Source: Pezicula radicicola (taxonomy: Eukaryota > Ascomycota > Leotiomycetes > Helotiales > Dermateaceae). Taken from it: a DNA stretch of 64,000 nt. The notes under the pieces were generated by a model. It saw only the letters and a program-made list of their open reading frames with translations, searched no databases and was not told the origin of the DNA. This document shows, piece by piece, positions 11,780-23,520 of this stretch. Positions within the stretch are counted from its first letter, which is position 1. Every line of letters starts with the position of its first letter. The DNA is taken from NCBI GenBank assembly GCA_003008705.1, contig PDUO01000068.1:161320-225319 (forward strand). Direction: 5' to 3'. The position numbers and the translations under genes were made by a program.

Positions 11780-12560
11780 TTAGGTACCCGAGGCCGTATA
11801 ATAGAGAATATAATTCCCTTGTATATTCACCCTAGAAGAATTTGTTCCTATAGATAATAAATACTCTAATATATTGAAGTAGCTACCGCGTATAACAAAA
11901 TAAGCTACATTCCTCCCTTGGATGTCTGTTTGATTATAGTCTACTTGATGGTCTTCAATAATGAGCCGCAACAAGGAAAAGAAGCCTCTATAGGCCGAAG
12001 TATAGAGTAGATCTACAAGGACATTAGGTGTAAACTTAGATAAATCGAAATATTCTAAAAGTAAGTTAACGACAGACTTGTGTCTATTCTCAGCTACAAC
12101 TTATATTAGTATACGTCCAGCCTTGTCTAGAACCATTATATCGGCGCCATTGTCTAGTAGAAGCTTGACTACATTAATGTATTAGTTAGAGGCTGAATTA
12201 AATGGTGTCCATATATTATTGTCCGCAACAGCTATATCGGCTCCCTTTTTAAGAAGTATCTTAATTAACTATATTAACGTATTTGTTATTAGAGGTAGAA
12301 TTTAATAGTATACGTCTCTCCTTATTAGTAACAACTATATTAGCTCTCTTCTTAAGAAGGATCTTAATTATATTAATATATTTATTATTAAAGGTTAAAT
12401 TTAATAGTATTTATTTATTATTATTTATAATAGTTATATTAGTTTTCTTCTTAAGAAGTATTTTAATTATATTAATATATTTATTATAAGAAGTTAAATT
12501 TAATAATATTTATTTCTTTTTATTAACAAAAGTTATATTAGTTAACCCCTAAATTTTTTT
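11780..12560 (-). pseudogene. Ankyrin-repeat protein relic
   Basis: The minus strand encodes successive ankyrin-like units, for example WTPFNSASN, then INVVKLLLDNGADI, then RNVAYFVIRGSYFNILEYL. In-frame stops interrupt them, as between NSASN and YINVV. Toward 12560 the repeats become extremely AT-rich, while a 99-bp period (33 codons, the ankyrin unit) stays visible as near-identical tandem blocks at about 12290-12500. The open frame on the plus strand there is only a shadow. The lesions fit RIP acting on tandem repeats. Confidence 0.75.
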
Positions 12561-13185
12561 AATATTATATAATTTATATTTCTACTTATTTTAGTTCTAT
12601 TTAGATCTAATTTCCTAGTTTAATTTTCCCCTACAAAAATCACGTGATTTTTCTCGACTACCAGTGTACGTCCGGTTAGGAAAAAAAGTCTGCTAAGATT
12701 ATACTAAGTTTTACGTTAAGAAAGTCTATTTTCTAGTAATATTGCCCCCCGGGAAACAATCTTCTTCTCTGTCGTACCTCCTTCTAAGAAGCAAATCGAT
12801 TTGTTAACGTAAAGTTATACGTCGGAGATGTATATACATAGGTGGCTCGGCCTATCAGATACCGCAAGTATAAATCATCCGGCAAAGCATCATGACGAAG
12901 ATTCTACAATACGGCTCCCTCGTCTCTCCATGCATAGTTTCCAAAGATAGAGGCTCCTTTAGCTATAGTGATGACTCTTTCCGTTGCACTGATAAACAGC
13001 CATCGTGAACGGGCGTAAGTAAATGTTACAGAATCAAGAATATAATCTATTATTAACCTCCCTATCGTTAGTCTACAGTCGAGACGTTTAATTATTATAT
13101 ATACTTTCTAAACATCAATTATACTAGGCGCACTCACAAAGTGCTCCCTTCAGACCCATAGAGTCCAGACTACCCTGTCCTAATG
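12561..13185. other. AT-rich spacer, no gene
   Basis: AT-rich sequence continuing from the ankyrin relic, then unremarkable DNA up to the stop codon of the next gene. Nothing supported. Confidence 0.5.
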
Positions 13186-14165
13186 TCAACTCCTAACATC
13201 TCCTGCATTTAATTCGTGAATAGTCTCGGGTTCGCCTATCTCATGCATACGCTGCGCTCTTACTTGTTGTACTTCGCTTTTGGCTATATATGGTGTCCCG
13301 GCAGTGCTAGCACCGAGCTCGTTTGACGCTCCATTATTCTGGTAAGGTACGAAGGGGATAGTTTCAGGCTTTTGCAACCTGCGAGAACGCCGTTGCCGTA
13401 AAATAAAAAGGCCTAAGGCGCCGAGGAAAAGGATAGCAACAACTGTAGTTACAACCGAGATGGCCACTACGGCGCCGGTGGATAAGCCGCCAGAATGGTC
13501 CGACGCAGTTGTGGAACCCGTACTTGATGAGATGGAGCTTGTAGTTGCGGTGGTCGAAGCACCTGTGGTCGAAGTACTTGTGCTCGAGACAGCGAATATA
13601 TACCCATTGATTTGGACGGCAGTCACTGCAGCCGCCGTTGACCGATTCCCAGTCGTTACCGTCCATGAATTCCCTACAGGGCTAGCATAGGTGATGACTT
13701 GACCCGCGGTAAGCGTCGACACGCATTGAGAGGGATTGGGCGCAGACCAGAGAGCTCGGAAGTCGTAGCCACTGTGCCAACTACATTAGCGAGTACATGG
13801 GGTTACATACGGAAGTATTCGACTTACGATGGGCAGCAACCCACAATTGTGCTGAAGGAATTCAGGGCTGATGTCGTCGCCGTAGTGTATGCAGCAGGGC
13901 ATATGAAAGGTCCTAGAAGGTATGTCGTCGTCGAGCTGGAAGCGGCTTGACCCCACCACGATGTTTGATCTTGGGGCTGACATCTTTCTTGTGGATCGAC
14001 AACGGAACCATAAGTAGGATCAAAGGCAAAGGCTGGATTATCGGCGAAATCGCCATGAGCGAAAAAGGTGGAAAAACAACTTTCTGGAGCAGAAAAAGTG
14101 GTTGTGAGCGGATACCACGATGTGACGACCCCGAAGTTTGTCTCGGCCGGATGAACACTGGTCAT
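13186..14165 (-). CDS. Single-pass cell-surface-type protein with GCCPSGY motif
   Basis: Two exons, 14165-13828 and 13771-13186, give 307 residues. The 56-bp intron falls inside the motif GCCPSGYDF. The N-terminal half has conserved-looking cysteines (PESCFSTFF, CQPQDQTSWW, GPFICPAAY, GCCPSGY, PSQCVSTLTAG). A Ser/Thr-rich stalk follows, then one transmembrane helix (GAVVAISVVTTVVAILFLGA), a basic RQRRSRR stop-transfer and a cytoplasmic tail rich in P and E. No clear signal peptide. Many filamentous ascomycetes have such proteins, with no assigned function. The architecture resembles stress or wall sensors, but no known sensor domain is recognisable. Confidence 0.75.
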
Positions 14166-14468
14166 GTTGAGGTAGTGAGACTTTCAATAATGCTAAAAAC
14201 TAGGAAAAATTTAGGGAAAGGAGAAAAGAGCCACAATGTATAAGACGAACGGATAAGGCTGCATATTGTCCTCATGCCGAGCGCTGCGCCGCACAACAGA
14301 GTTTCAACCTAAGCGCGGGCGTAGTCAACCCTTGGTAATATTATTTTAGGCCTCATCCAAAGAAGACGCTGACAGGCTCCATGTCGTACTGCCGTCCAAT
14401 CAGGCCTCGAGTTCAACCTACACCGGATTGCTAAGAGAAGCCGAGGTATCAAATTATTGGTGAGATAA
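14166..14468. other. Upstream region of the 14165 gene, no other feature
   Basis: Presumed promoter of the minus-strand surface protein. No motif stands out. Confidence 0.5.
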
Positions 14469-15307
14469 TACGACGCTTTGGCCCAAAAGTCTTAGCACTC
14501 GCTAGACAGGGATCATTACTGCCAAGCTCCATCATCCTGTCGCCTAGCAACACTCTTAACCGCACGACCTTACTTTAGTAAGGCACGGCGATACGTCAAG
14601 TCCCAGCGATACGTTACCTATACAAATATTTTCATGTATTTTGCAATACAATAACAACACGACGATTTAATTTTTTGCTTTTAAGGGCCTTAATATAATT
14701 GTTTGCTCAGGGGATAGCCTAGGCTTTTTAAATTAATTTTAGCAATTTTTATTACAAAAGATTTTCCCAAAAGTGTGGAGAAAGGGGGTCCGAAGAAATA
14801 AGCGTGACTCCCTTGCCTAGCGTGACTGAATATACATAGTTTCAAGACGGTAGTATCAAGATGGCGCACCCTGAAGACCCTGAAGTGCTAGACGCGAGCC
14901 AATGGGGGTGACGCTTATTTCTTTTGACCTCCTTTCGTACATGAAGAGCCTAAAGCAAATCTCCTTTTAGCGGTGCTTATAGGTTATTCGGTGGGCGGGT
15001 GGTCCGGGCTGTCCAGGGGGTCTAACAAATAGAAAGTACTACTTTCGTGGCCTAGCGATACCCTGACAGGCCTCTTAAAATTTCTACGTACGCCTGACAA
15101 TTTACAATAGACTAGATTTTGGCCTATGCAACGAGGCAGAGTCTGGCAGACGGGGACTTCTCAAGGTTTCTGACCACTCAGAGTATACCGTTCATAGCTC
15201 CGACCCACGGAGCCCACCAAATAACCTCTATTTGGCGGGGGGAGAGTAGCTCTCGCCAACACACCCTTGTCTAGCGAGTGCTAGGACTTTTGGGCTGAAG
15301 CTTCGTA
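14469..15307. mobile_element. Non-autonomous TIR element, about 840 bp, TA-flanked
   Basis: The left end carries GCCCAAAAGTCTTAGCACTC and GCTAGACAGGG at 14481-14511. The right end carries the inverse CCCTTGTCTAGCGAGTGCTA and GGACTTTTGGGC at 15264-15295, almost perfectly matched. The similarity extends outward (TACGACGCTTT against AAGCTTCGTA) to TA dinucleotides at both ends, consistent with a Tc1/mariner-type target. No transposase frame. A smaller inverted-repeat element sits inside. Confidence 0.65.
14787..14929. mobile_element. Nested 143-bp inverted-repeat element
   Basis: GGTCCGAAGAAATAAGCGTG at 14787 is matched by the inverse GTGACGCTTATTTCTTTTGA near 14909-14929, with three mismatches over 26 bp. 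It is likely a MITE inserted into the larger TIR element. Confidence 0.6.
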
Positions 15308-15375
15308 CTGTATGCTTAAATAAGGCGGTTAGTCTGGTGAGGCTTGAAACTCGGTCACTGCGGAGATACAGGGGA

Positions 15376-15479
15376 AAGTATTGTCTCACCGCTTTTGTTT
15401 CTACCACGCAAAATACTACTACAGCGCATGTTATAGGGTCATATTAACGTACCACTGCGAAGGCGGTGAGACAATACTT
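15376..15479. mobile_element. 104-bp MITE with 17-bp perfect TIRs
   Basis: AAGTATTGTCTCACCGC at 15376-15392 is perfectly inverted at the right end (GCGGTGAGACAATACTT, 15463-15479). The inner core CTCACCGC is shared with the termini of the 146-bp MITEs at 5374 and 54555, suggesting a related family. No coding capacity. Confidence 0.75.
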
Positions 15480-17265
15480 ATTGCCTGTACCTTCGTAAGC
15501 CTTCGGAGTCGCTTCGTTGGAAGGAATATCACATGACTTTTCTATACTATAACTAAGGTAGTTAATTTGGAGGTCTCTTAGACATGTGCCTTATTCGAGT
15601 ATAGAACTTATAGCAATAGACTAGGTGAGCAAGAGCCTAGAGTAGACTCTTCCATTTAACCGTCTCCTAGTAGTACTTAAGTTAATCTTCCGTGAGCGCC
15701 TCTCGCATAAATCGTTAAACGAGTTGGGAGAGGAGCTGGCGAGTATCGGAATACCGCTCGTGTCTGTCGAGGGATATAATTAGGAAAGATTTATTGGTAT
15801 TATAAGGAGAAAGGCGATATTGTGAGTATTGCAGGCCAAGTTCCTTAAACCTTGAAAATTGGCCGTACTGACAACGACACATCGTCTAGGGCAATGACCT
15901 CTTAGCGATATCTTGTCGGTTATAGGGACATATAAGGTCATTGCTAGCATTCAAGTTTTGGCGGACTGGAGTCATACAAAATACAGAGCGTAGTTCGAGG
16001 ACGATGCGCTAAGATTAGAGTAAAGGCTAGATCATTTAACTCTTGAGTCTTGATCTTGGCTTGCGCTACTCTGGCTCGCTTTATCTTCTGCTAAAATGTG
16101 GCATGCTGAATACCAGAGACGGACGTCACCCTTATAAGCAGCCGTAGTTCATCTTCCCTTCCGAATCTATTCCTAATCAAATCCTAATTCATCTCCATCC
16201 TTTATCTCCATTCACAACCACGTTCTGTATACTATACCAATGCCAAACACCATAACGAAGAATACTATTCGTAATTGTACGTAGTCGCATTAATAAAGTA
16301 AGAACTTTTATAGTCTATACTACTATTAACTAAAAATATAAAGTACTCTACTATAAATTCCCAACTCTAAAAATTCTAGTTAGTTTAAAGGGGATAAGAT
16401 TAGAGTTAGAGTTTGTATACCCTAGTTATTAATTTATAAAGTTAGTACTTAGAATTAAATTTTAGAAAATTAATAACGACGGATATATAAGCCCTAGCTA
16501 TATATACTATACACCTTAAAAATCCTCTATTTAATAAAAATATTTAATCTATATAAAGTTTTTTTAATAGCTTCATTCTATCTTTAATTATTAATTTCTA
16601 AAGATAAACTCTAGTAATAGTATTATCGAAGATCTTACTAGCCTATTTCGCTTCCACACTTTAGATGTTAGATTCGGGAGTTCGGAAAGATATATTCTCC
16701 TCACGCTCATAGAGATACTTTAAATAAAATTTTACAGATTTTATCTAGTTTTATATATAGAAATGGTAGCATTGTAATGAAATGTTGTCGGGGACTCGCG
16801 TTCTAATGCTGAGCTAGGCCGGATCGGTCTTAGCTCCGGAATTAGCGGCTTCTTCCAAGCAGAGCTTTCTGAATTTTACCCCTAACTTCTTAATTGATTC
16901 AGTTTCCTAACTGGCACAGTAGCGCTATTTGAGCATTCTCAAGACCTTGTCGACAGAAAAAAGAGACACTTAAGAAATCTGTATGTGCAAGGTAAAGGCT
17001 CCGCTACCTACCAATGATATCGATCGTTTTAGAGGTCAAAGCTAATATGGTTTTCTAAGGTTTTGTCCACCTGTTTTCACATGATTATTACGTCATTCCT
17101 TACTCCGAACTTTCCAAAATTCCCCTATTCAGAGTCTATATTAGGGTAGAATAGTCACTCATTAGAAATCAAGGAATTACGAGACATAAACGATTAACAA
17201 AATAGTCTTTTGGTTTGGCCAGAAAGACCCTCAACTTGAAGCCCTGCGCTAATAGTCTAGGAAGC
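15480..17265. other. No gene; AT-rich block at about 16250-16770
   Basis: Stops are frequent in all frames. The stretch around 16250-16770 is strongly AT-rich and resembles other RIP-degraded blocks in the window. The last few hundred bases are the promoter region of the regulator at 17305. Confidence 0.5.
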
Positions 17266-17274
17266 TATAAATAA
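17266..17274 (+). promoter_or_regulatory. TATA-like box upstream of the 17305 regulator
   Basis: TATAAATAA lies 31 bases before the ATG at 17305. That spacing leaves a very short leader, so transcription start and translation start may be close together. Confidence 0.35.
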
Positions 17275-17304
17275 AGGAGTACCATTAATTCTGCTCAGTT
17301 TGCA

Positions 17305-19570
17305 ATGCCTATCATTGGTAACCAGCCAATATTGAAGGTATCTAAGAAACCACGGAAGCAACGACAGCCCAAAGCCTGCTATCCTTGCCGGCAGCGGAAA
17401 GTCAAATGCGATGGCGTTCCTTGCAGCAGTTGCGCCCTAAGATCTCACCCCCAGCTATGTTCCATGGAACCATATTCAAGTTTGTAAGGCCCTAGTAGCT
17501 TTGGCGGCTCTTGCGGGAGCAATCCAAGGCTTGTTAGGATTGTTTGCTGATTTGGACAGAGAATCCCGTTCTGGGTCCTTCGAGCCTTCAACGAACCCGT
17601 CCTTAACGGGTACTGTTAGTGAAAATACATCTTGGGAAACTTCGCATATTTCCGATGGTGATCCAAGAGCAGGGGCTCGACGAGCTCTGTTAGTATCACA
17701 AGCGGAATCCAGGGATGCACCAGATTCGGTAGGAGACGGACAATCGTCGTCAATACTACCACTGCCACCTACCTCTCCGGGTTTCATCTCCAATTATAAT
17801 GCAATAGATCCATCTATTCAACAAACAAGTTCCTACGAGGGTGGCCAGGCCTCTTCAGCCGTCGATAACTCAGCTGTTTTGATGGGTATCTCACCGCTAA
17901 CACCCCAACCTCTGAACAGAACTTGGTCTGAAAACCTTTTCGAACTTATTGGCGATGGGCAGGATATTGTCCTACCTTTTGAAGATTTATATTCCCCACG
18001 GAAGACTATCGCAGATCTCTGCCTAGCCCTACCTTCTAATGTCCAAATCCAGAGGTAAGTTGCAAGGGTCTTCCCCACACAAAGATTATCTATCCACTAC
18101 GTCTGAAAGGCTCTAGTTACACTGTCTCTTTACTCTTATGAATTGCTAATCGTTCTTCAATTTCAGGTACTTCCAGATGTATACCGATATTCTTCTTCCA
18201 ATATATCCCGGATTGGTAGATCCTGAGCTTTTTGATGCTCAGCTCCGTTCTCTTCTCGACAACAGAGATCAAGTTATAACCAACGCAAACAACATATCTA
18301 GTGCTTTGAATCATCAAGACGCCTCCTGGTTCGCACTACTATTTGCAGTTATTGCCTGCGGCGCTCAGTGTATAAGCACCATAGATCGCGAGGCTGAACT
18401 AAACTCCAAAGTATTTGGTGAGTCTTAAATCCCGCATCTCTTCTGCAATAAATCAGCTTATGTGTCCAAAGGGAGTATATCATTCTCATGCCTCCGCAAA
18501 GTCAATTACCTAATCAATCCTTCTCTAAACTCGATCCAGGCTCTGTTGAATATCGGAATCAGCCTGCGGAATGATATGCATTCGAGTGCTGCATGGTCTT
18601 TACTGGGTATGTTTAAGCAGAGAAGTGCCTTCTGTGGCCACAATCAAGCGGTCCGCTGACTCCCAAATCAAAGGTCTTACCATTCGCCATGCGCAGGTAA
18701 TTGGATGCTGTGAGGTGCATGCAACCCCTATGAATAGAAATGCCAGTGACGATTCACACAATGCAAAATTGAGACTTTGGTTAGTAGGAAAATATATATT
18801 TTCCTAATCTATTCCGCGTGTACTACATTTCTTATGATCTGTGCAAAGGCTGATCACTGCATAGGTGGGCTATTGTTTGGCAAGATGTAACCTTAAGCTT
18901 TTGCTATGGCCGTCCATGCGGGAGCCTATCAGCGAAGGCGCGGTTTCCACCGATCTTGGACCCAAATGGCCGCTACAGTTTTACAGACGTGATCAATCGC
19001 ATCTGTGGTGTTTGCCATGACTTTTGTCGCCAAGAGCTCTTGACCGAAGAAGCTAATAAGTCTCTACCTCAGGAGCAAGTTGAAAAATTAGTGCAAAGGA
19101 TTGAGGATATTCATCTCAAGGCTCAGCCACATCTGCTTGATGTTGTCAATTGTATTTCCCCGCGACAACACGTCGAATACTTTGCGGTAACCATTTACAA
19201 AAACCATGCTGCTTCTCACCTGCTGAATTCGATCATTCAAGCACCTTCGGCTGAAGACTATGACGCATATCACCCGGTGCTATGTAATCTTACTGAAAAG
19301 TGTGTTGCGATTGTTGAGTCTTTTTTGAAGTTACGTCAGTTTTCAATATTGTCGAGTCATTACTGGTCTCTGATTCAAGCGACCATTACTGCTGCTAAGT
19401 TCTTGTTAACTCGAGGCCGTGGCGTTGATAGATTAGAATGGGGGAGTTTGGTGAGGTCTCTGATGGTATCACTTGGAAGCAGCTACGACGAAACCACAAG
19501 CATTAGAAGTGGATTCAGTGCGAATCTTTCAAAATTGGTCGCAGAGTTGTCAATGCTACTAGATACATGA
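17305..19570 (+). CDS. Zn2Cys6 transcription factor
   Basis: Six exons, 17305-17483, 17560-18054, 18167-18417, 18472-18606, 18674-18779 and 18865-19570, give 623 residues in one frame. The zinc cluster near the N-terminus reads CYPCRQRKVKCDGVP followed by CSSC and a last cysteine in PQLC (C-x2-C-x6-C-x5-C-x2-C-x8-C). A Ser/Pro-rich linker follows. A fungal-specific middle homology region starts near residue 225 (YTDILLPIYPGL), with the typical LRLWWAIVWQD and CYGRPC segments. Such proteins bind CGG-type half-sites and usually regulate their own neighbourhood. It is convergent (243 bp) with the b5-reductase gene. The clustered TCTCCG elements in nearby promoters, which contain CCG/CGG, are candidate targets; that link is inference. 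Confidence 0.9.
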
Positions 19571-19813
19571 TGTAGCTTCTCCCATATATTACAATTTGTC
19601 TATGCTTATTTATAAATGAGAAGGCGATGTCCGAGAAGCCTGATAGTTCTATCATATATGAGCCCAGATTGGGGTTATATGCTTGTGGTATTGAGAGGGG
19701 CGAATAGTGCATATGTTGCTGTGCTATCCGTCCGCGGTTCCAAGTCCGAAACAGGGCCTCAAGTGTCCCGAATCCATTAATTCTATGTTCCCTCGTTCCA
19801 AATCCAAACAATG

Positions 19814-21341
19814 CTAAAAAAGGAAGATTTGATCAGAGGGTTTACTGATGGGACTCGGGGCCTCAAACCCCAGCTCGGTCAACGCCGATTTCATGGCATT
19901 GATCATGGGTGGCGGCCCGCAAAGATGAACCTTTGTGTCAGGTGATGGCGCAGCCAGTTTTTCCTTGATTGTGTCCTTCGTAATGAAGCCCTTCCCATAT
20001 TGCCACTTGGAGGGTGCATTGCTTAATACATACCAGACATTGAACTTGTGTGGGAATTTGCATGCAAACTCATCCAGTTCTTGACGAAGCAAGATATCGG
20101 CTTCGGTCTGGTTGGCGTAAAGCAGAGTGATCTTGGTGTTGTCTTTTGGATCTTCGCAGATAGCTCGGATCAATTGATACATGGGCGTGATTCCTGTTCC
20201 CCCCGCAATCATCCCAAGGTTCTTACAGAGATCGCGATGGTACTTCATTGCTCCCTTGGGGCCACGGAACTCCACCAAGTCGTGTAGCTTGAGTGAGGTG
20301 AGATAGTTGGTAATCAGACCACCCGGGTAGACTTTGACAATCAATTCCATGCGTCCAAGATCGGTATTGTTCGATATAGGCGTATAGGATCTGCTGACCA
20401 TATTTCCATTAATTTCTGCGCGTATGGCAACGTGCTGACCAGTCGGTAGACCTAGAACATCTTTTGACTTCGGAAGGCTGAAAACAAAACGGTACACATT
20501 CGTTGAAAGGGCATCCTTGCGTATTAAGGGGAACTTGCGCCATTGTTGTGGATGTAGTACGGGTTGGATCAGTGGTTTTTGGGGAGCGTGTGTCCTCAAA
20601 GATGCAACCTTGTGAGAAGGGAACTTTTGAAAGTCCATCTGAAAGTCTAGAAGCTTTTCCAGATGGAAGAATCCCCCCACTGTGGTAGAGACATGGACGA
20701 TTGATGCCACTACGAAGCCTTTCCAGAAACCTCCAGTTGCTCTGGGGTCACGACTAGGCAAAAGGGCTTTTATTTGATCGAGCGACACAGGTGGCAATCC
20801 GATGGGCGCTTTCCTGGAGTATAAAAGAGCCCCAGCTCCGATGATGAGTATAGACGCACAAGCCGTAGTTCTTAGTCGTGGCGATTTTGCTTTAGGTGAC
20901 CGAAGGTCGTTTGCAGTAGCTATCGTTTCAAACGTGGGACGATAAGTCTCGATGACTTCGTGGGCATCCTTTGGAAGAGAGTCAGTAAGTGCTTCGGCCG
21001 AGCATTTCATAAAGGGGAAACCTGCATCTTCAGTAACTTCCCCAATCAGAAGAGGTTCTAAAAGCTCTCTTGCATCATCCGAGTGGCCAACATCTTCAAA
21101 TGCTTGAGTGGCATCGGCACCTCCTACTTCAACCAGCAGCTCTGCACCGCCTGGGTGGTCTTCTCGATATGCTGAGATATCGTAGACTATATTTTCAATG
21201 TTAGAAAATTGGTAACTTATGTCTAGTTTCAAGCCCCGAACTGGAGTGGAGATAGAACGAACCCTTGTTGTGTATCACAATCCACAGATCATCAGGCTTC
21301 TTATGTGCTTCAATCTCAGCTCGTGTGAAGGTCTTTGCCAT
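19814..21341 (-). CDS. Cytochrome b5 / NADH-cytochrome b5 reductase fusion
   Basis: Two exons, 21341-21263 and 21186-19814, give 483 residues. Residues 1-80 are a cytochrome b5 domain with both axial histidines (DHPGG and VGHSDDA). A membrane segment follows (ACASILIIGAGALLYS, near residue 145). The second half is a ferredoxin-reductase-type flavoprotein: FAD-binding RSYTPIS, GPKGAMKY, then GMIAGGTGITPM and the NADH-binding LCGPPPM. The protein should carry electrons from NADH through FAD to heme at the ER membrane. Such fusions can feed desaturases or P450s. It lies head-to-head with the P450 gene across 452 bp containing four TCTCCG sites, so it is probably the dedicated or supporting redox partner of that P450 (inference). 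Confidence 0.93.
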
Positions 21342-21529
21342 GTTGAGAACCTGGGGCTATGCAATCACAGAAAATGGAATGGATAATGCTCGTGAGAAAG
21401 GGGAAGTTTGGCTGCTGCTTGGGTGTGACGGAGCAGAATACTCATCTGATGGATGATCCAACTTATATATGTAGAGAGAAATCGGCATTAATAAGGGTCA
21501 ATTAAGATCCCGACTGTAGCTGGGAAATA

Positions 21530-21595
21530 TCTCCGAGACTCGCATTTCTCCGCAGACTTTCTCCGAAATGGAATTTTCTGCGTTAGTTTTCTCCG
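21530..21595. promoter_or_regulatory. Cluster of four TCTCCG elements in a divergent promoter
   Basis: TCTCCG occurs at 21530, 21547, 21560 and 21590, each preceded by a T/A-rich tract and mostly followed by A or C and A. The cluster lies between the b5-reductase gene (starts 21341, minus) and the P450 gene (starts 21794, plus). The same word recurs in the other divergent promoter of this neighbourhood. CCG/CGG cores are typical half-sites for Zn2Cys6 proteins, and such a factor is encoded at 17305. Binding has not been shown. Confidence 0.55.
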
Positions 21596-21686
21596 TAAAC
21601 TCGACGAGGGGTCTTCCTGACTCGTAGCCGTCAGATCCGACAGTTCATGACGTATTTAAGTATTTAAATGTTGACTCGGTACAGGA

Positions 21687-21695
21687 TATAAATAA
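21687..21695 (+). promoter_or_regulatory. TATA-like box of the P450 gene
   Basis: TATAAATAA lies 99 bp upstream of the first P450 ATG (21794), downstream of the TCTCCG cluster. Pyrimidine-rich sequence follows, a common start region in filamentous fungi. Confidence 0.4.
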
Positions 21696-21793
21696 TTCAA
21701 CGTGTTCCAATGTCCCAAATTTGTTTTTTCTCCTCACTTCTCATAATCAAGAAACTCATACCCATTAGTACCACTCAACCGTAGACTCTTCTG

Positions 21794-23520
21794 ATGATGA
21801 CCACGCAAAGATTCTATTTATTCGGCGATGAGCCATCTACGGCCACAGAGATTCTGGTCGGCGAGAAGGATGATTTGAAGGCTTTGCAAAAGACACTCGC
21901 AGGCGCCTTCCACATTGCGGGAAAGCAAGGTAAGCTAAGAAATTTGCGTGGCAAATGGAATTCTCAGCTGGTTATACTGACTTGGTGTTTCCAGAACTAG
22001 GTTTCCAAAACGACGAACAGGAGTTGAGCTCCCTGAGCGATGTCCTTGCTAGTCCAGAACCTGTTGCTATTACGCTGGATGGTGGGAAAGTCCGACAGAT
22101 TCAAGGACCACAGGGCCTCCCTGCAGTGGGGAGTTTCTACGAAATCTTTCCCGATCACCTTGGCAATCACGACAGACTCTTCAAGAAGTACGGCTCAATC
22201 ATCAAGACCACCAACATGGGAAAAACCACATATCTCACCAATGATCCTGCCGTGAGCTTGCTTGCTTTCGGCGAATCTCAATATTTCACCAAGAAAATCA
22301 CTCCGAACCACCCGCTCTATGGGATCAAGGACAATAGCGCCATCTTTCTGGGGGATACTGAGACAGCCAATTGGGCTGCAGGTCACAAGTTTATTCCGCC
22401 TTGCATGAGCCCAAAAGCCGTGCGCCATTACACGCCGTTGATGCAAAATTGCGTTCGCGATTCTTTCAAAGTTTTTGACGAGCTCGATGCACGAAACGAG
22501 TCCTGGAATGTCTATCAGTACATGCTTAAGCTGGCCTCCGGCTTTATTGGGAAAATCGTGTTGGGTATGGACTTCGGTCACATGGATACCATCGAGTCCC
22601 CCCTACACTCGATGGTGTCAATGATAGCAACGACGCTGGCTCTGAATAAAAAGGTCACTTCGAGAGGTCAATGGTATGCACTTCTACCATTTGGAGACCC
22701 TCAGAGACTGCGCAATTACAGGAAAGAACTGTACGGCGCCTTAGCAGTTGAAGTTGATGCTGCTCGACTTTCTATGGGAAGGGATCTCCCACTTCATGAG
22801 GCTGCTCTTGAGGCAAGATGCGTCCTTGACTACCTTCTTCGTGCTATCGATAACCAAGGCGAAAAACTGCCAATTGATTTGGTCTACTCCAACATTGTTG
22901 TTATTGCAGGCGCTGGTTTCACAACAACCTCCTCTCTGCTCTCTTGGTTGTTATACTGTTTGGTAGCCTATCCTGGAAACCAAGAACGCCTGGTACAAGA
23001 ACTCGTTAATCACGGAATCAATAAAAACACTCAGTGGACCCCAGAACTGTCTGGTTCCTTACCTTTCCTGGATAAATTTATCAAGGAAACGCAACGATTA
23101 CACAACCCTTCCTACCAGCCCGGCCGAACATCAAAGACTGAGGTCATCCTTCCAGGCGGTTATCGTCTTCCTGCAGATGAAATTATAATTCCCGCGCTCC
23201 ATGCTATTCACACCAACCCTAAGATTTGGAATAATCCGCAACGCTTCGACCCAGATCGTTGGGATACAGAGGAGGTGAAGAATAGGCCAGCTGGCTCGTA
23301 TCTCCCATTCGCGACAGGTCCTCGTGGGTGTATCGGCTTCAACTTAGCCCTGGCTGAAGTCAAGGTCCTTTTGCCTGAGCTGGTATATCGCTACGAGTTC
23401 TCAATTGACAGCAATGAGGCTGTGGAATACGATCCGGACTTTCAATTAATTAGACCTGTTAATCTCTATGTCCGCGCCAAGAAGCGCACAAACTGGCCTG
23501 AACCAAATGAGAAGGCGTAG
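21794..23520 (+). CDS. Cytochrome P450 monooxygenase
   Basis: Two exons, 21794-21929 and 21995-23520, give 553 residues. The heme-thiolate loop is FATGPRGCIGF. The K-helix motif is KETQR and the FDPDRW region is present. The I-helix reads AGAGFTTTSS, so the usual acidic residue before the conserved threonine is phenylalanine. The N-terminus lacks an obvious membrane anchor and instead has a roughly 90-residue leader (FYLFGDEPSTATEIL, then LGFQNDEQELSSLSDVLASP) before the proline-rich GPQGLPAVGSFYEIFPDH. That leader is familiar from a clade of fungal P450s. A second ATG directly follows the first. It is head-to-head with the b5-reductase fusion and convergent with the dehydrogenase. Substrate unknown. 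Confidence 0.92.

Noticed and set aside
12283..12489. Hydrophobic plus-strand ORF with repeats, looking like a membrane protein
   Set aside because: Antisense of AT-rich ankyrin repeats; the 33-residue period comes from the minus-strand repeat unit.
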